Assembly (NCBI GenBank): GCA_035545535.1
Contig: DASZYF010000210.1
Span: forward strand, 1-26,779
Direction of reading: 5' to 3'
DNA: 26,779 nucleotides
DNA from: DASZYF01 sp035545535
Lineage (GTDB): Bacteria > Actinomycetota > Actinomycetes > Mycobacteriales > CAJCIY01
The notes under the pieces are model-generated. The model saw only the letters and a list, made by a program, of their open reading frames with translations. It was not told the DNA's origin and searched no databases. This document shows, piece after piece, positions 7,764 through 14,834 of the stretch (position 1 is the first letter of the stretch; every line of letters starts with the position of its first letter). The translations under genes were made by a program, and so were the position numbers.

Positions 7764-8486
7764 TCAGCCCTCGGCGGGGTCCTCGTCCTTCGCGGTCTCG
7801 GTCTGCTCGGAGGTGACGTCCTCGACCGGCTGGTCGCCCGCTTCGGGGGCGACCTCATCGGCCGGCGTGTCGTCGGCGGCTGCCTCCGCGGCGGGCGCCT
7901 CCTCGGCCGGAGCCTCGGCAGCCGTGTCCGCAGCCGCGGCCTCGACCGCGGGCGTCTCGTCCACGGGCGCGTCGGCGACGGCCTGCGCGCTGAGCTCCGC
8001 CTCGGTGCTGGCGTCCTCGGCCGCTGCCGTCGCCGGAGCGGCGGCGGTGCCGACGTCGGCCGCGCCACCGCGCTTGAAGCGGGTGCCGCGGGCCTTCTCG
8101 GCCTCGCCGACCGCCTCCTGCGCGATGGTCAGCGCCTCGACGAGCTCGATGCGCGCCATGGGCGCGTTGTCGCCCTTGCGCGGGCCGATCTTCGTGATGC
8201 GCGTGTAGCCGCCGGGCCGGTTGGAGTAGCGCGGGCCGATCTCGGCGAACAGGTGGTGGACGACGTCCTTGTCGCGCACGACGGTGAGCACCTGGCGGCG
8301 CGCGTGGATGTCACCGCGCTTGGCGAAGGTGACCAGCCGCTCGGCGAGCGGCCGCAGCCGCTTCGCCTTCGCGACCGTCGTGGTGATCCCGCCGTGCTCG
8401 AACAGCTGGGTGGCGAGGTTGGCCAGCAGCAGCCGCTCGTGAGCGGGGCTGCCCCCGAGGCGGGGACCCTTGGTGGGCGTAGGCAT
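7764..8486 (-). CDS. rplQ: Large-subunit ribosomal protein L17 (bL17) with long acidic tail
   Basis: The first ~122 residues are a normal L17: GPRLGGSPAHERLLLANLATQL, RLRPLAERLVTFAKRGD, GPRYSNRPGGYTRITKIG and ARIELVEAL. Residues ~123-240 are a low-complexity Ala/Glu/Asp/Thr-rich tail (for example EAPAEEAPAAEAAADDTPAD) that almost doubles the usual length of about 120. The tail is probably disordered and solvent-exposed; long tails on L17 are known in Actinobacteria, but its role is unknown. The gene is 71 bases after rpoA; AGGAGAACGAG lies just before the ATG at 8486. Confidence 0.97.
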   Translation of the reverse strand: MPTPTKGPRLGGSPAHERLLLANLATQLFEHGGITTTVAKAKRLRPLAERLVTFAKRGDIHARRQVLTVVRDKDVVHHLFAEIGPRYSNRPGGYTRITKIGPRKGDNAPMARIELVEALTIAQEAVGEAEKARGTRFKRGGAADVGTAAAPATAAAEDASTEAELSAQAVADAPVDETPAVEAAAADTAAEAPAEEAPAAEAAADDTPADEVAPEAGDQPVEDVTSEQTETAKDEDPAEG

Positions 8487-8557
8487 CTCTCGTTCTCCTG
8501 CCAGTTCCAGTCGGTTCGGTGCGGCGTAGATCGTTGCTGTGGTGCGAGACCGTCAGC

Positions 8558-9619
8558 TCAGAGCTGCTCGTTCTCCGGGAACGCGGGCTCCTGGTTGGAG
8601 AAGCTCGGCGTGCCGTAGTCGTCGTAGTCGTCGGTGCCGTAGGTCTGCACGACCTGGCTCGGGTCGAACCCGGGAGGGCTGTCCTTGAGGTGCAGGCCCA
8701 GCGTCGCGAGCTTCGCCTTGACCTCGTCGATCGACTTCTGGCCGAAGTTGCGGATGTCGAGCAGGTCGGCCTCGCTGCGGGCGACGAGCTCGCCGACCGT
8801 GTTGATGCCCTCGCGGCGCAGGCAGTTGTAGCTGCGGACCGTGAGGTCGAGGTCGTCGATGCTCATCGCGAGGTCGGCGGCGAGCTGCGCGTCGATCGGG
8901 CTCGGGCCGATGTCGACGCCCTCCGCCTCGAAGTTCAGCTCCTGCGCGAGGCCGAACAGGCCGACGAGCGTCTTGCCGGCGGAGGCGACGGCGTCGCGCG
9001 GCGTGGTGCTGGGCTTGGTCTCGACGTCGAGCACGAGCCGGTCGAAGTCAGTGCGCTGCTCGACACGGGTGGCCTCGACCTTGTAGCTCACCTTGAGGAC
9101 GGGCGAGTAGATCGAGTCGATGGCGATGCGGCCGATCTCGGCGTTGCCGAGCTTCGCCTGGTTCTGCGGAGCGGAGACGTAGCCGCGGCCACGCTCGACG
9201 GTCAGCTCGATCTCGAGGCGGCCCTTGTCGTTGAGCGTCGCGAGGTGCAGGTCGGGGTTGTGCACCTCGACGCCGGCGGGCGGCGCGATGTCGGCGGCGG
9301 TGACCTCGCCGGGGCCCTGCTTGCGCAGGTACATCACGACCGGCTCGTCGACGTCGCTGGAGACGACGAGCTCCTTGAGGTTGAGGATCAGGTCGGTGAC
9401 GTCTTCCTTGACGCCCGGCACGGTCTGGAACTCGTGCAGGACGCCCTCGACGCGGATGCTCGTCACGGCCGCGCCCGGGATGGACGACAGCAGCGTGCGG
9501 CGCAGCGAGTTGCCGAGCGTGTAGCCGAAGCCCGGCTCGAGCGGCTCGATGACGAAGCGGCTCCGGTAGACGGAGTCCGACGTCTCTTCGGTGAGGGTGG
9601 GGCGCTGTGCGATCAGCAC
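8558..9619 (-). CDS. rpoA: DNA-directed RNA polymerase alpha subunit
   Basis: A 353-residue alpha subunit. The N-terminal dimerisation/assembly domain (about 1-230) has RFVIEPLEPGFGYTLGNSLR, RTLLSSIPGAAVTSIRVEGV and ERGRGYV. The C-terminal DNA- and activator-binding domain (about 245-315) has ELDLTVRS-type helices, NCLRREGINTVGELVARSE and IRNFGQKSIDEVKAKLATLG. It ends in an acidic/aromatic tail containing DDYDDYG. The GTG at 9619 is chosen because actinobacterial RpoA begins MLIAQRPTL and AAGGAG (9634-9629) lies 9 bases upstream; an ATG 30 bases earlier adds a non-homologous MPENPKEQCT. It follows rpsD after a 153-base gap. Confidence 0.97.
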   Translation of the reverse strand: MLIAQRPTLTEETSDSVYRSRFVIEPLEPGFGYTLGNSLRRTLLSSIPGAAVTSIRVEGVLHEFQTVPGVKEDVTDLILNLKELVVSSDVDEPVVMYLRKQGPGEVTAADIAPPAGVEVHNPDLHLATLNDKGRLEIELTVERGRGYVSAPQNQAKLGNAEIGRIAIDSIYSPVLKVSYKVEATRVEQRTDFDRLVLDVETKPSTTPRDAVASAGKTLVGLFGLAQELNFEAEGVDIGPSPIDAQLAADLAMSIDDLDLTVRSYNCLRREGINTVGELVARSEADLLDIRNFGQKSIDEVKAKLATLGLHLKDSPPGFDPSQVVQTYGTDDYDDYGTPSFSNQEPAFPENEQL

Positions 9620-9740
9620 GGTGCATTGCTCCTTCGGGTTCTCCGGCACCCGCTATTTGATGCCGGGGTGGTGCTCCTCGCCGAACCTCTATATGAACGG
9701 CGAGCCGTGGTGCTGCTTCATGGTCCTTCGGGGCCTCCGA

Positions 9741-9764
9741 CCGTGGCGGAAGAGCGTGCCACGG
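9741..9764 (-). other. Hairpin in the rpsD-rpoA gap
   Basis: CCGTGGC and GCCACGG are separated by 10 bases, starting about 9 bases after the rpsD stop. It is a 7-bp stem without a following T-run, so it may be a processing site or a partial terminator adjusting rpoA output. The rest of the gap (9620-9740) has AT-richer patches near 9655 and 9690 that could hold a promoter, but no clear -35/-10 pair was found. Confidence 0.4.
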
Positions 9765-9772
9765 CCTTTGGC

Positions 9773-10399
9773 CTACTTGCTGTAGAGCTCGACGATCAGC
9801 TGCTCCTGGACCTGCGTGTCGATGACCGCACGGGCCGGCAGGGAGTGCACGAGGATGCGGCCCTGAGCGGAGATGACCTCGAGCCACGCGGGGACGGGAC
9901 GCAGCCCGGCCTCGGCGATGGCGATCTGGAACGGGGTCAGCTCGAGGCTCTTCTCCCGGACGGTGATGATGTCGTTCTCGGTGACGCGGTAGCTCGGGAT
10001 GTCGACCTTGACGCCGTTGACCAGGAAGTGGCCGTGGCGCACGAGCTGGCGGCTCATGTCGCGGCTCTTGCCGAAGCCCGCGCGGTAGACGACGTTGTCG
10101 AGCCGGCTCTCGAGGATCTTCAGCAGCTCGTCACCGGTCTTGCCGGTGCGGCGGTTGGCCTCTTCGTAGTAGCCGCGGAACTGCTTCTCGAGCACGCCGT
10201 AGATGCGCGCGCACTTCTGCTTCTCGCGCTTCTGCAGCAGGTACTCGCTCTCCTTCACGCGACCGCGACCGTGCTCACCCGGCGGGTAGGGACGGATCTC
10301 GATCGGGCACTTCGGGCCGTCGCACTTGGCGCCCTTGAGGAAGAGCTTCATCTTCTCCCGACGGCAGCGCTTGCAGTCGGGACCGGTGTAGCGAGCCAT
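9773..10399 (-). CDS. rpsD: Small-subunit ribosomal protein S4 (uS4), zinc-binding form
   Basis: A 208-residue S4, a primary 16S rRNA binder that starts 30S assembly. The N-terminal zinc ribbon has Cys9, Cys12, Cys26 and Cys31 (C-X2-C-X13-C-X4-C), so it is the C+ form. The S4 RNA-binding domain (about 95-160) includes LESRLDNVVYRAGFGKSR and QLVRHGHFLVNGVKVDIPSY. It ends QEQLIVELYSK. The ATG at 10399 is preferred over an upstream GTG-type extension because it gives the family N-terminus MARYTGPDCKRCRRE. GGAGGG precedes it, and it overlaps the rpsK TGA by one base. Confidence 0.98.
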   Translation of the reverse strand: MARYTGPDCKRCRREKMKLFLKGAKCDGPKCPIEIRPYPPGEHGRGRVKESEYLLQKREKQKCARIYGVLEKQFRGYYEEANRRTGKTGDELLKILESRLDNVVYRAGFGKSRDMSRQLVRHGHFLVNGVKVDIPSYRVTENDIITVREKSLELTPFQIAIAEAGLRPVPAWLEVISAQGRILVHSLPARAVIDTQVQEQLIVELYSK

Positions 10400-10809
10400 C
10401 AGACCCTCCGCCGCTTCGGTGGGCGGCATCCGTTGTGCGGGATAGGTGTCACGTCCTGGATGGTGCCGACCTCGAGGCCGGTCGCCTGCAGCGAGCGGAT
10501 CGCGGTCTCACGGCCGGAGCCGGGGCCCCGCACGAAGACGTCGACCTTGCGCATGCCGTGCTCCTGGGCCTTGCGGGCCGCGTTCTCGGCGGCCATCTGA
10601 GCCGCGTAGGGCGTCGACTTGCGCGAGCCCTTGAAGCCGACGTGACCGGCGCTCGCCCACGAGATGACGTTGCCGTTCGGGTCGGTGATGGTGACGATCG
10701 TGTTGTTGAACGTCGACTTGATGTGGGCGTGGCCGTGCGCGATGTTCTTCTTCTCGCGGCGACGGACCTTCTTGGGGCCGGCTGAACCGGTACGGGCCTT
10801 GGGAGGCAT
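10399..10809 (-). CDS. rpsK: Small-subunit ribosomal protein S11 (uS11)
   Basis: A 136-residue S11 of the 30S platform. Signatures are NIAHGHAHIKSTFNNTIVTI, SWASAGHVGFKGSRKSTPYA, FVRGPGSGRETAIRSLQ and the C-terminal DVTPIPHNGCRPPKRRRV. Length and residues are normal. It sits 3 bases after rpsM and its stop overlaps the rpsD start (TGATG), so the S13-S11-S4 trio is probably translated as a coupled set. Confidence 0.98.
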   Translation of the reverse strand: MPPKARTGSAGPKKVRRREKKNIAHGHAHIKSTFNNTIVTITDPNGNVISWASAGHVGFKGSRKSTPYAAQMAAENAARKAQEHGMRKVDVFVRGPGSGRETAIRSLQATGLEVGTIQDVTPIPHNGCRPPKRRRV

Positions 10810-10812
10810 GGG

Positions 10813-11193
10813 TTACTTCTTCCCTACCTTCTTCTTGCCGGCGACGGTCTTCTTCGGTCCCTTGCGGGTGCGCGCGTTGGTGTGCGTGCGCTGACCGCGG
10901 ACCGGCAGACCGCGGCGGTGGCGGATGCCCTGGTAGCAGCCGATCTCGATCTTGCGGCGGATGTCCTGCGCCACCTCGCGGCGGAGGTCACCCTCGACCT
11001 TGAGGTTCGCCTCGATCCAGTCGCGCAGCGCGACGAGGTCGGCGTCGGTGAGGTCCCGGGCGCGGGTGTCCGGGTTGATCCCGGTCGCCGCGAGGGCCTC
11101 CTTGGAGCGGGTGCGACCCACTCCGTAGATGTAGGTGAGGGCGATCTCGACCCGCTTGTCAGTCGGCAGGTCGACGCCCACGAGGCGTGCCAC
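10813..11193 (-). CDS. rpsM: Small-subunit ribosomal protein S13 (uS13)
   Basis: A 126-residue S13 of the 30S head, which contacts the P-site tRNA and the 50S subunit. Recognised by MARLVGVDLPTDKRVEIALT, YIYGVGRTRSKEALAATGI, GCYQGIRHRR and GLPVRGQRTHTNARTRKG, with a Lys-rich tail (KKTVAGKKKVGKK). The GTG start at 11193 has AAGGAG about 10 bases upstream. The gap to rpmJ is 133 bases and contains no gene. Confidence 0.98.
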   Translation of the reverse strand: MARLVGVDLPTDKRVEIALTYIYGVGRTRSKEALAATGINPDTRARDLTDADLVALRDWIEANLKVEGDLRREVAQDIRRKIEIGCYQGIRHRRGLPVRGQRTHTNARTRKGPKKTVAGKKKVGKK

Positions 11194-11326
11194 GGGCAGG
11201 TAGCTCCTTCATGTCCATGACGGGGGTCTCGACCCGCACCTCCCCCTCCCTGCCCAGGAAGGGCCCCGGCCTCCGTCGCCCGGGGGTGCTCGCCTCGCGG
11301 CGAGTGGTGCAGGTCCTTGTTCCAGG

Positions 11327-11443
11327 TCAGCCCTGGCGCTGCTTGTGGCGCGGGGTTGCCGAGCAGATGACCATCACGCGGCCGTGCCGGCGGATGACCC
11401 GGCACTTGTCGCAGATGGGCTTGACGCTCGGCGCGACCTTCAT
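11327..11443 (-). CDS. rpmJ: Large-subunit ribosomal protein L36 (bL36), zinc-binding form
   Basis: A very small gene of 38 codons: MKVAPSVKPICDKCRVIRRH then GRVMVICSATPRHKQRQG. Cys11, Cys14, Cys27 and His33 form the zinc site of the C+ type of L36. The ATG at 11443 gives the exact family N-terminus. It lies 47 bases after infA, in the usual infA-rpmJ-rpsM order. It has the common one-residue C-terminal Gly extension. Confidence 0.96.
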   Translation of the reverse strand: MKVAPSVKPICDKCRVIRRHGRVMVICSATPRHKQRQG

Positions 11444-11490
11444 GGTTCTCTCGGTTCCTTCGGTGGGTTCGGACTCGATGCTGCTTGGGA

Positions 11491-11712
11491 CTACTTGTAG
11501 CGGTAGACGATGCGGCCGCGGGTGAGGTCGTAGGGCGAGAGCTCCACGACCACGCGGTCCTCGGGGAGGATCCGGATGTAGTGCTGACGCATGCGTCCGC
11601 TGATGTGCGCGAGCACCCGGTGCCCGTTGGTCAGCTCGACCCGGAACATCGCGTTCGGGAGCGGCTCGACGACCCGCCCCTCGATCTCGATCGCCCCGTC
11701 CTTCTTGGGCAT
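11491..11712 (-). CDS. infA: Translation initiation factor IF-1
   Basis: A 73-residue IF-1, a single OB-fold (S1-like) protein that blocks the A site of the 30S subunit during initiation. The sequence MPKKDGAIEIEGRVVEPLPN followed by AMFRVELTNGHRVLAHISGR, MRQHYIRILPEDRVVVELSP and YDLTRGRIVYRYK is complete. The ATG at 11712 is preceded by GGAGGG. A longer reading frame from 11844 adds an unrelated N-terminus and is rejected. It heads the infA-rpmJ-rpsM-rpsK-rpsD unit behind a 168-base leader with promoter-like elements. Confidence 0.98.
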   Translation of the reverse strand: MPKKDGAIEIEGRVVEPLPNAMFRVELTNGHRVLAHISGRMRQHYIRILPEDRVVVELSPYDLTRGRIVYRYK

Positions 11713-11728
11713 GTCCCTCCGTCTTTTC

Positions 11729-11744
11729 GGGCCGCGCGCGGCCC
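11729..11744. repeat. 16-base perfect palindrome before infA
   Basis: GGGCCGCGCGCGGCCC is its own reverse complement. It ends about 10 bases before the infA ribosome-binding site, so in the mRNA it could form a strong stem near the start. Its function is unknown. Confidence 0.5.
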
Positions 11745-11774
11745 AACGCTGTTGTCGTGCCGGATGTGGATCGA

Positions 11775-11793
11775 TCTCCCGGACCCCGGGAGA
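11775..11793 (-). repeat. Inverted repeat in the infA leader
   Basis: TCTCCCGG and CCGGGAGA form a perfect 8-bp stem around a 3-base loop, between the proposed infA promoter and the start codon. It could be a leader hairpin, a partial terminator for map, or an operator. No T-run follows. Confidence 0.5.
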
Positions 11794-11834
11794 GCAGGCG
11801 CGCGAGCGCCCGCGGGCTCGAGGCCCGAAGAGAC

Positions 11835-11864
11835 ACCTTATCACCGGCCCCGGAGTGCCGTCAG
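11835..11864 (-). promoter_or_regulatory. Candidate infA promoter
   Basis: On the minus strand CTGACG (11864-11859) and TAAGGT (11840-11835) are separated by 18 bases, a reasonable -35/-10 pair for the housekeeping sigma factor. The site lies just downstream of the map stop and about 120 bases before infA, where Actinobacteria often have an internal promoter. Confidence 0.5.
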
Positions 11865-11880
11865 CCGGTCCCCCGGACGC

Positions 11881-12711
11881 TCACGCGGCCTCGCGCCGCG
11901 CCTCGTCGCTGGCCCGGTCGCCCAGACGGGCCAGGCCGCCGTCGAAGGCGGTCAGGACCCAGGGCCCGGTGGGGGTGACGGCCACGGTGTGCTCCCAGTG
12001 GGCTCCGGGCTGCCCGTCGTCGGTGACCACCGTCCAGCCGTCGTCCAGCTCGTGGACCGCCGGGGCGCCGAGCGTCGCCATGGGCTCGATGGCGAGGGCC
12101 AGGCCCGGCTCGAGCCGGAGGCGCCGGTCGCTGCCCCCGGGCCGGTTCTCCACGTCCGGGGCGGTGTGCATCGCCCGGCCGATGCCGTGGCCGGTGTAGT
12201 CGCGCAGCCCACCCAGGCCGGCGGCCGACAGCACGCCGTCGACCGCGGTCCCGATGTCGCCGAGGCGCCCCCCGGGGGCGGCGGCGGCCAGGCCGGCCCA
12301 GAGCGCCTGCTCGGTCTGCTCGACGAGGTGGCGCACGCCGGGCCCGGCGGCGTCGGAGCCGCCGACGACGGCGGTGAACGCCGCGTCCCCGTGCCAGCCG
12401 TCGACGATGGCTCCGCAGTCGACCGACACGACGTCGCCGACCGCGAGCACGCGGTCGGGGCGCGGGATGCCGTGGATGACCTCCGCGCCCACGCTGATGC
12501 AGGTCGAGGCGGGGAAGCCGTGGTAGCCGAGGAAGCTCGGGACACCCCCGGCGCCTTCGATGGTAGTCCGCGCGAGGTCGTCGAGCTCACCGGTGCTCAC
12601 GCCGGGCGCGATCGCGGCACGGAGCGCGGCGAGCGTGCGGGCGACGAGCAGCCCGGCGGCCCGCATCTTGCGCAGCTCGTCCGGCGTCCGCAGCTCCACC
12701 TTGCGGGACAT
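11881..12711 (-). CDS. map: Type I methionine aminopeptidase
   Basis: A 276-residue enzyme that removes the initiator methionine from nascent proteins. The five metal ligands are all visible: Asp98 (VSVDCGA), Asp109 (GWHGDAAFT), His175 (TGHGIG), Glu209 (AIEPM) and Glu240 (WEHT). His80 in VIHGIP is also conserved. There is no N-terminal zinc finger or SH3-binding extension, so it is the short type Ia form. It follows adk by 16 bases, the standard secY-adk-map order. The Shine-Dalgarno before the ATG at 12711 is poor. Confidence 0.97.
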   Translation of the reverse strand: MSRKVELRTPDELRKMRAAGLLVARTLAALRAAIAPGVSTGELDDLARTTIEGAGGVPSFLGYHGFPASTCISVGAEVIHGIPRPDRVLAVGDVVSVDCGAIVDGWHGDAAFTAVVGGSDAAGPGVRHLVEQTEQALWAGLAAAAPGGRLGDIGTAVDGVLSAAGLGGLRDYTGHGIGRAMHTAPDVENRPGGSDRRLRLEPGLALAIEPMATLGAPAVHELDDGWTVVTDDGQPGAHWEHTVAVTPTGPWVLTAFDGGLARLGDRASDEARREAA

Positions 12712-12727
12712 CCGAGGGACCGGCCGA

Positions 12728-13384
12728 TCAGTCGCCGAAGCGGCGCAACGCCTCGATCGCGCGGTCGGTCACGTCGTCGACCGGACCCATGGCGTCGATG
12801 CCGACGAGCACGCTGCGGGTGGCGTAGAACGCGATGAGCGGCGCGGTCTGCTCGTAGTAGACCTCGAGGCGGTGGCGCACCGTCTCCTCGCGGTCGTCGT
12901 CGCGCTGGTAGAGCTCGCCGCCGTCGATGTCGCAGACGCCCGGTTCCTTGGTGGGGTCGAAGTCGACGTGCCACACGCGGTTGCACGTGCGGCAGATGCG
13001 GCGGCCGGCGAGCCGGCGCACGACCTCGTCGTCGTCGACGACGAGCTCGAGCACGACGTCGAGCTTGGTGCCGAACGTGTCGCGCAGGATGTCGTCGAGC
13101 TGCTCGGCCTGCGGCACGGTGCGCGGGAAGCCGTCGAGCAGGAAGCCACGCGCGGCGTCGTCGTGACCGAGGCGCTCGCGCACCATCTCGACCGTCACCT
13201 CGTCGGGCACCAGATCGCCCTTGTCCATGTAGGACTTCGCGAGCTTGCCGAGGTCGGTGCCCTGGCTGACGTTGGCGCGGAAGATGTCGCCCGTCGAGAT
13301 CTGCGGGACGCCGGTCCGTTCGGCGATGACTTGGGCCTGGGTCCCCTTGCCCGCGCCCGGGGGACCGACCAGGACCAGGCGCAC
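12728..13384 (-). CDS. adk: Adenylate kinase, long form with zinc-type LID
   Basis: A 218-residue enzyme interconverting ATP + AMP and 2 ADP. The P-loop GPPGAGKGTQ is at 7-16, the AMP-binding region includes ISTGDIFRANV (29-39) and LLDGFPRTVPQAEQLD (82-97), and the LID has GRRICRTCNRVWHVDF with Cys131, Cys134, Cys151 and Asp154, a plausible structural zinc site. RDDDREETVRHRL follows. The GTG start at 13384 overlaps the secY TAG by one base (TAGTG). Length is that of the long bacterial form. Confidence 0.97.
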   Translation of the reverse strand: MRLVLVGPPGAGKGTQAQVIAERTGVPQISTGDIFRANVSQGTDLGKLAKSYMDKGDLVPDEVTVEMVRERLGHDDAARGFLLDGFPRTVPQAEQLDDILRDTFGTKLDVVLELVVDDDEVVRRLAGRRICRTCNRVWHVDFDPTKEPGVCDIDGGELYQRDDDREETVRHRLEVYYEQTAPLIAFYATRSVLVGIDAMGPVDDVTDRAIEALRRFGD

Positions 13385-14691
13385 TACCGGAGGAATCCTT
13401 CGTAGTTGCGCTGCTGCAGCTGGCTCTCGATCTGCTTCACGGTCTCCAGACCGACGCCGACCATGATCAGGACGCTGGTGCCGGCGAAGGGGAACGGCTG
13501 GTTCTTCGTGAGGTTCAGCAGGGCGAGCGGGAGCACGCAGATGATCCCGAGGAACAGCGAGCCAGGCAGCGTGATGCGCGACAGCACGCGGTCGAGGTAC
13601 TCCGCGGTGGGACGCCCCGGCCGGATGCCGGGGATGAACCCGCCGTACTTCTTCATGTTGTCGGCGACCTCGACCGGGTTGAACGTGATCGCGACGTAGA
13701 AGTAGGTGAAGAACATGATCAGCAGGAAGTACGTGAGCAGGTACAGCGGGTGGTCACCGCGACTGATGTAGCGGGTCTCGAAGCTCTGGAAGCTCTTGTT
13801 CTGCCAGACCTGCGCGAGCAGCTGCGGGAGCTGCAGGAGCGAGCTGGCGAAGATGACGGGGATGACACCGGCCTGGTTGACCTTGAGCGGGATGTAGGTC
13901 GAGGCGCCGCCGTACATGCGGCGGCCGATCATGCGCTTCGCGTACTGGACCGGGATGCGGCGCTGCGCCTGCTCGATGAACACGACGAACACCACGATGC
14001 CGATGCCGAGCGCGATGACGGCGGCGAAGACCGGGCCACCGGCGACCTGCAGGATGCGGCCGCCCTGGCTCGGCAGCTGCGCGGCGATCGAGGTGAAGAT
14101 CAGCAGCGACATGCCGTTGCCGATGCCCTTGCCGGTGATGAGCTCGCCGAGCCACATGATGACGGCGGTGCCCGCGGTCATCGTGATGACGAGCGTCGCC
14201 ATGCGGAAGATCGAGGTGTCGTAGAGCAAGTGCTCCGAGCACGTCGGGAACAGCCGGCTCGCGCCGCTGGCGTCGGACCGGGCGAGCGCGACGATGCCGG
14301 TGGACTGGAGGATGCCGAGCGTGATCGTGAGGTAGCGCGTGTACTGCGTGATCTTCGCCTCGCCGGCCGCGCCCTCGTTCTTGTAGCGCTCGAGACGGGG
14401 GATCACGACGGTCAGCAGCTGCAGGATGATCGAGCTGGTGATGTAGGGCATGATCCCGAGCGCGAACACCGACAGCTGCAGCAGCGCACCGCCGCTGAAG
14501 AGGTTGACCAGGCTGTAGATGTTGTTGCTCTTGACGCCGCTGCTCGTGAGGCAGGCGTGGATCGCGCGGGTGGAGACGCCGGGCGCCGGCAGGGCGCTGC
14601 CCAGCCGGAACAGGATCATGATCCCGAACGTGAAGAGCAGCTTCTTGCGCAGGTCCGGTGTCCGGAAAGCCCTCGCAAACGCGCCGAGCAC
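13384..14691 (-). CDS. secY: Protein translocase channel subunit SecY
   Basis: A 435-residue multi-spanning inner-membrane protein forming the Sec channel with SecE and SecG. It has the usual ten hydrophobic helices and signatures GVSTRAIHAC, YITSSIILQLLTVVIPRLE, GKGIGNGMSLLIF, the ribosome/SecA-binding loop QRRIPVQYAKRMIGRRMYGG, IPLKVNQAGVIPVIFASSLL and NPVEVADNMKKYGGFIPGIR. The GTG at 14691 is chosen over a TTG 12 bases earlier because GGAGG lies 5 bases upstream and VLGAFARAFRTPDLRKKLL matches the family start. It is separated from rplO by the inserted PAP2 gene and a 143-base gap. Confidence 0.96.
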   Translation of the reverse strand: MLGAFARAFRTPDLRKKLLFTFGIMILFRLGSALPAPGVSTRAIHACLTSSGVKSNNIYSLVNLFSGGALLQLSVFALGIMPYITSSIILQLLTVVIPRLERYKNEGAAGEAKITQYTRYLTITLGILQSTGIVALARSDASGASRLFPTCSEHLLYDTSIFRMATLVITMTAGTAVIMWLGELITGKGIGNGMSLLIFTSIAAQLPSQGGRILQVAGGPVFAAVIALGIGIVVFVVFIEQAQRRIPVQYAKRMIGRRMYGGASTYIPLKVNQAGVIPVIFASSLLQLPQLLAQVWQNKSFQSFETRYISRGDHPLYLLTYFLLIMFFTYFYVAITFNPVEVADNMKKYGGFIPGIRPGRPTAEYLDRVLSRITLPGSLFLGIICVLPLALLNLTKNQPFPFAGTSVLIMVGVGLETVKQIESQLQQRNYEGFLR

Positions 14692-14773
14692 GCGGTCCTC
14701 CAACAGGTGACGGGCCGAGGCTGGCGGACGTCGGGGTCAACGGGACGGGACGGACAGCTTCCTCGGGACGGAT

Positions 14774-14790
14774 GGACCGCTGGCCGGTCC
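14774..14790 (-). repeat. Short inverted repeat before secY
   Basis: GGACC and GGTCC flank 7 bases in the PAP2-secY gap. It may be a weak terminator for the PAP2 gene or a leader stem of secY; there is no T-run. Confidence 0.25.
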
Positions 14791-14794
14791 GCTG

Positions 14795-14800
14795 ACTCTA
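14795..14800 (-). promoter_or_regulatory. Possible secY -10 element
   Basis: TAGAGT on the minus strand, within ACTGTTAGAGTCAG, fits the TANNNT pattern. It lies about 105 bases before the secY start, in an AT-richer spot of the PAP2-secY gap. No good -35 is seen. It would let secY-adk-map be transcribed independently of the PAP2 gene. Confidence 0.3.
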
Positions 14801-14834
14801 ACAGTGGCAGCGGAGCCCGGGGCGGTCGCGCGGA

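Noticed and set aside
8519..10600. A 693-codon plus-strand open frame across rpoA and rpsD
   Set aside because: Antisense shadow of highly conserved genes; the same applies to the plus-strand frame at 16635-18722.
11713..11844. Longer IF-1 reading frame starting at 11844
   Set aside because: The extra N-terminus is unrelated to IF-1, and the ATG at 11712 has a good ribosome-binding site.
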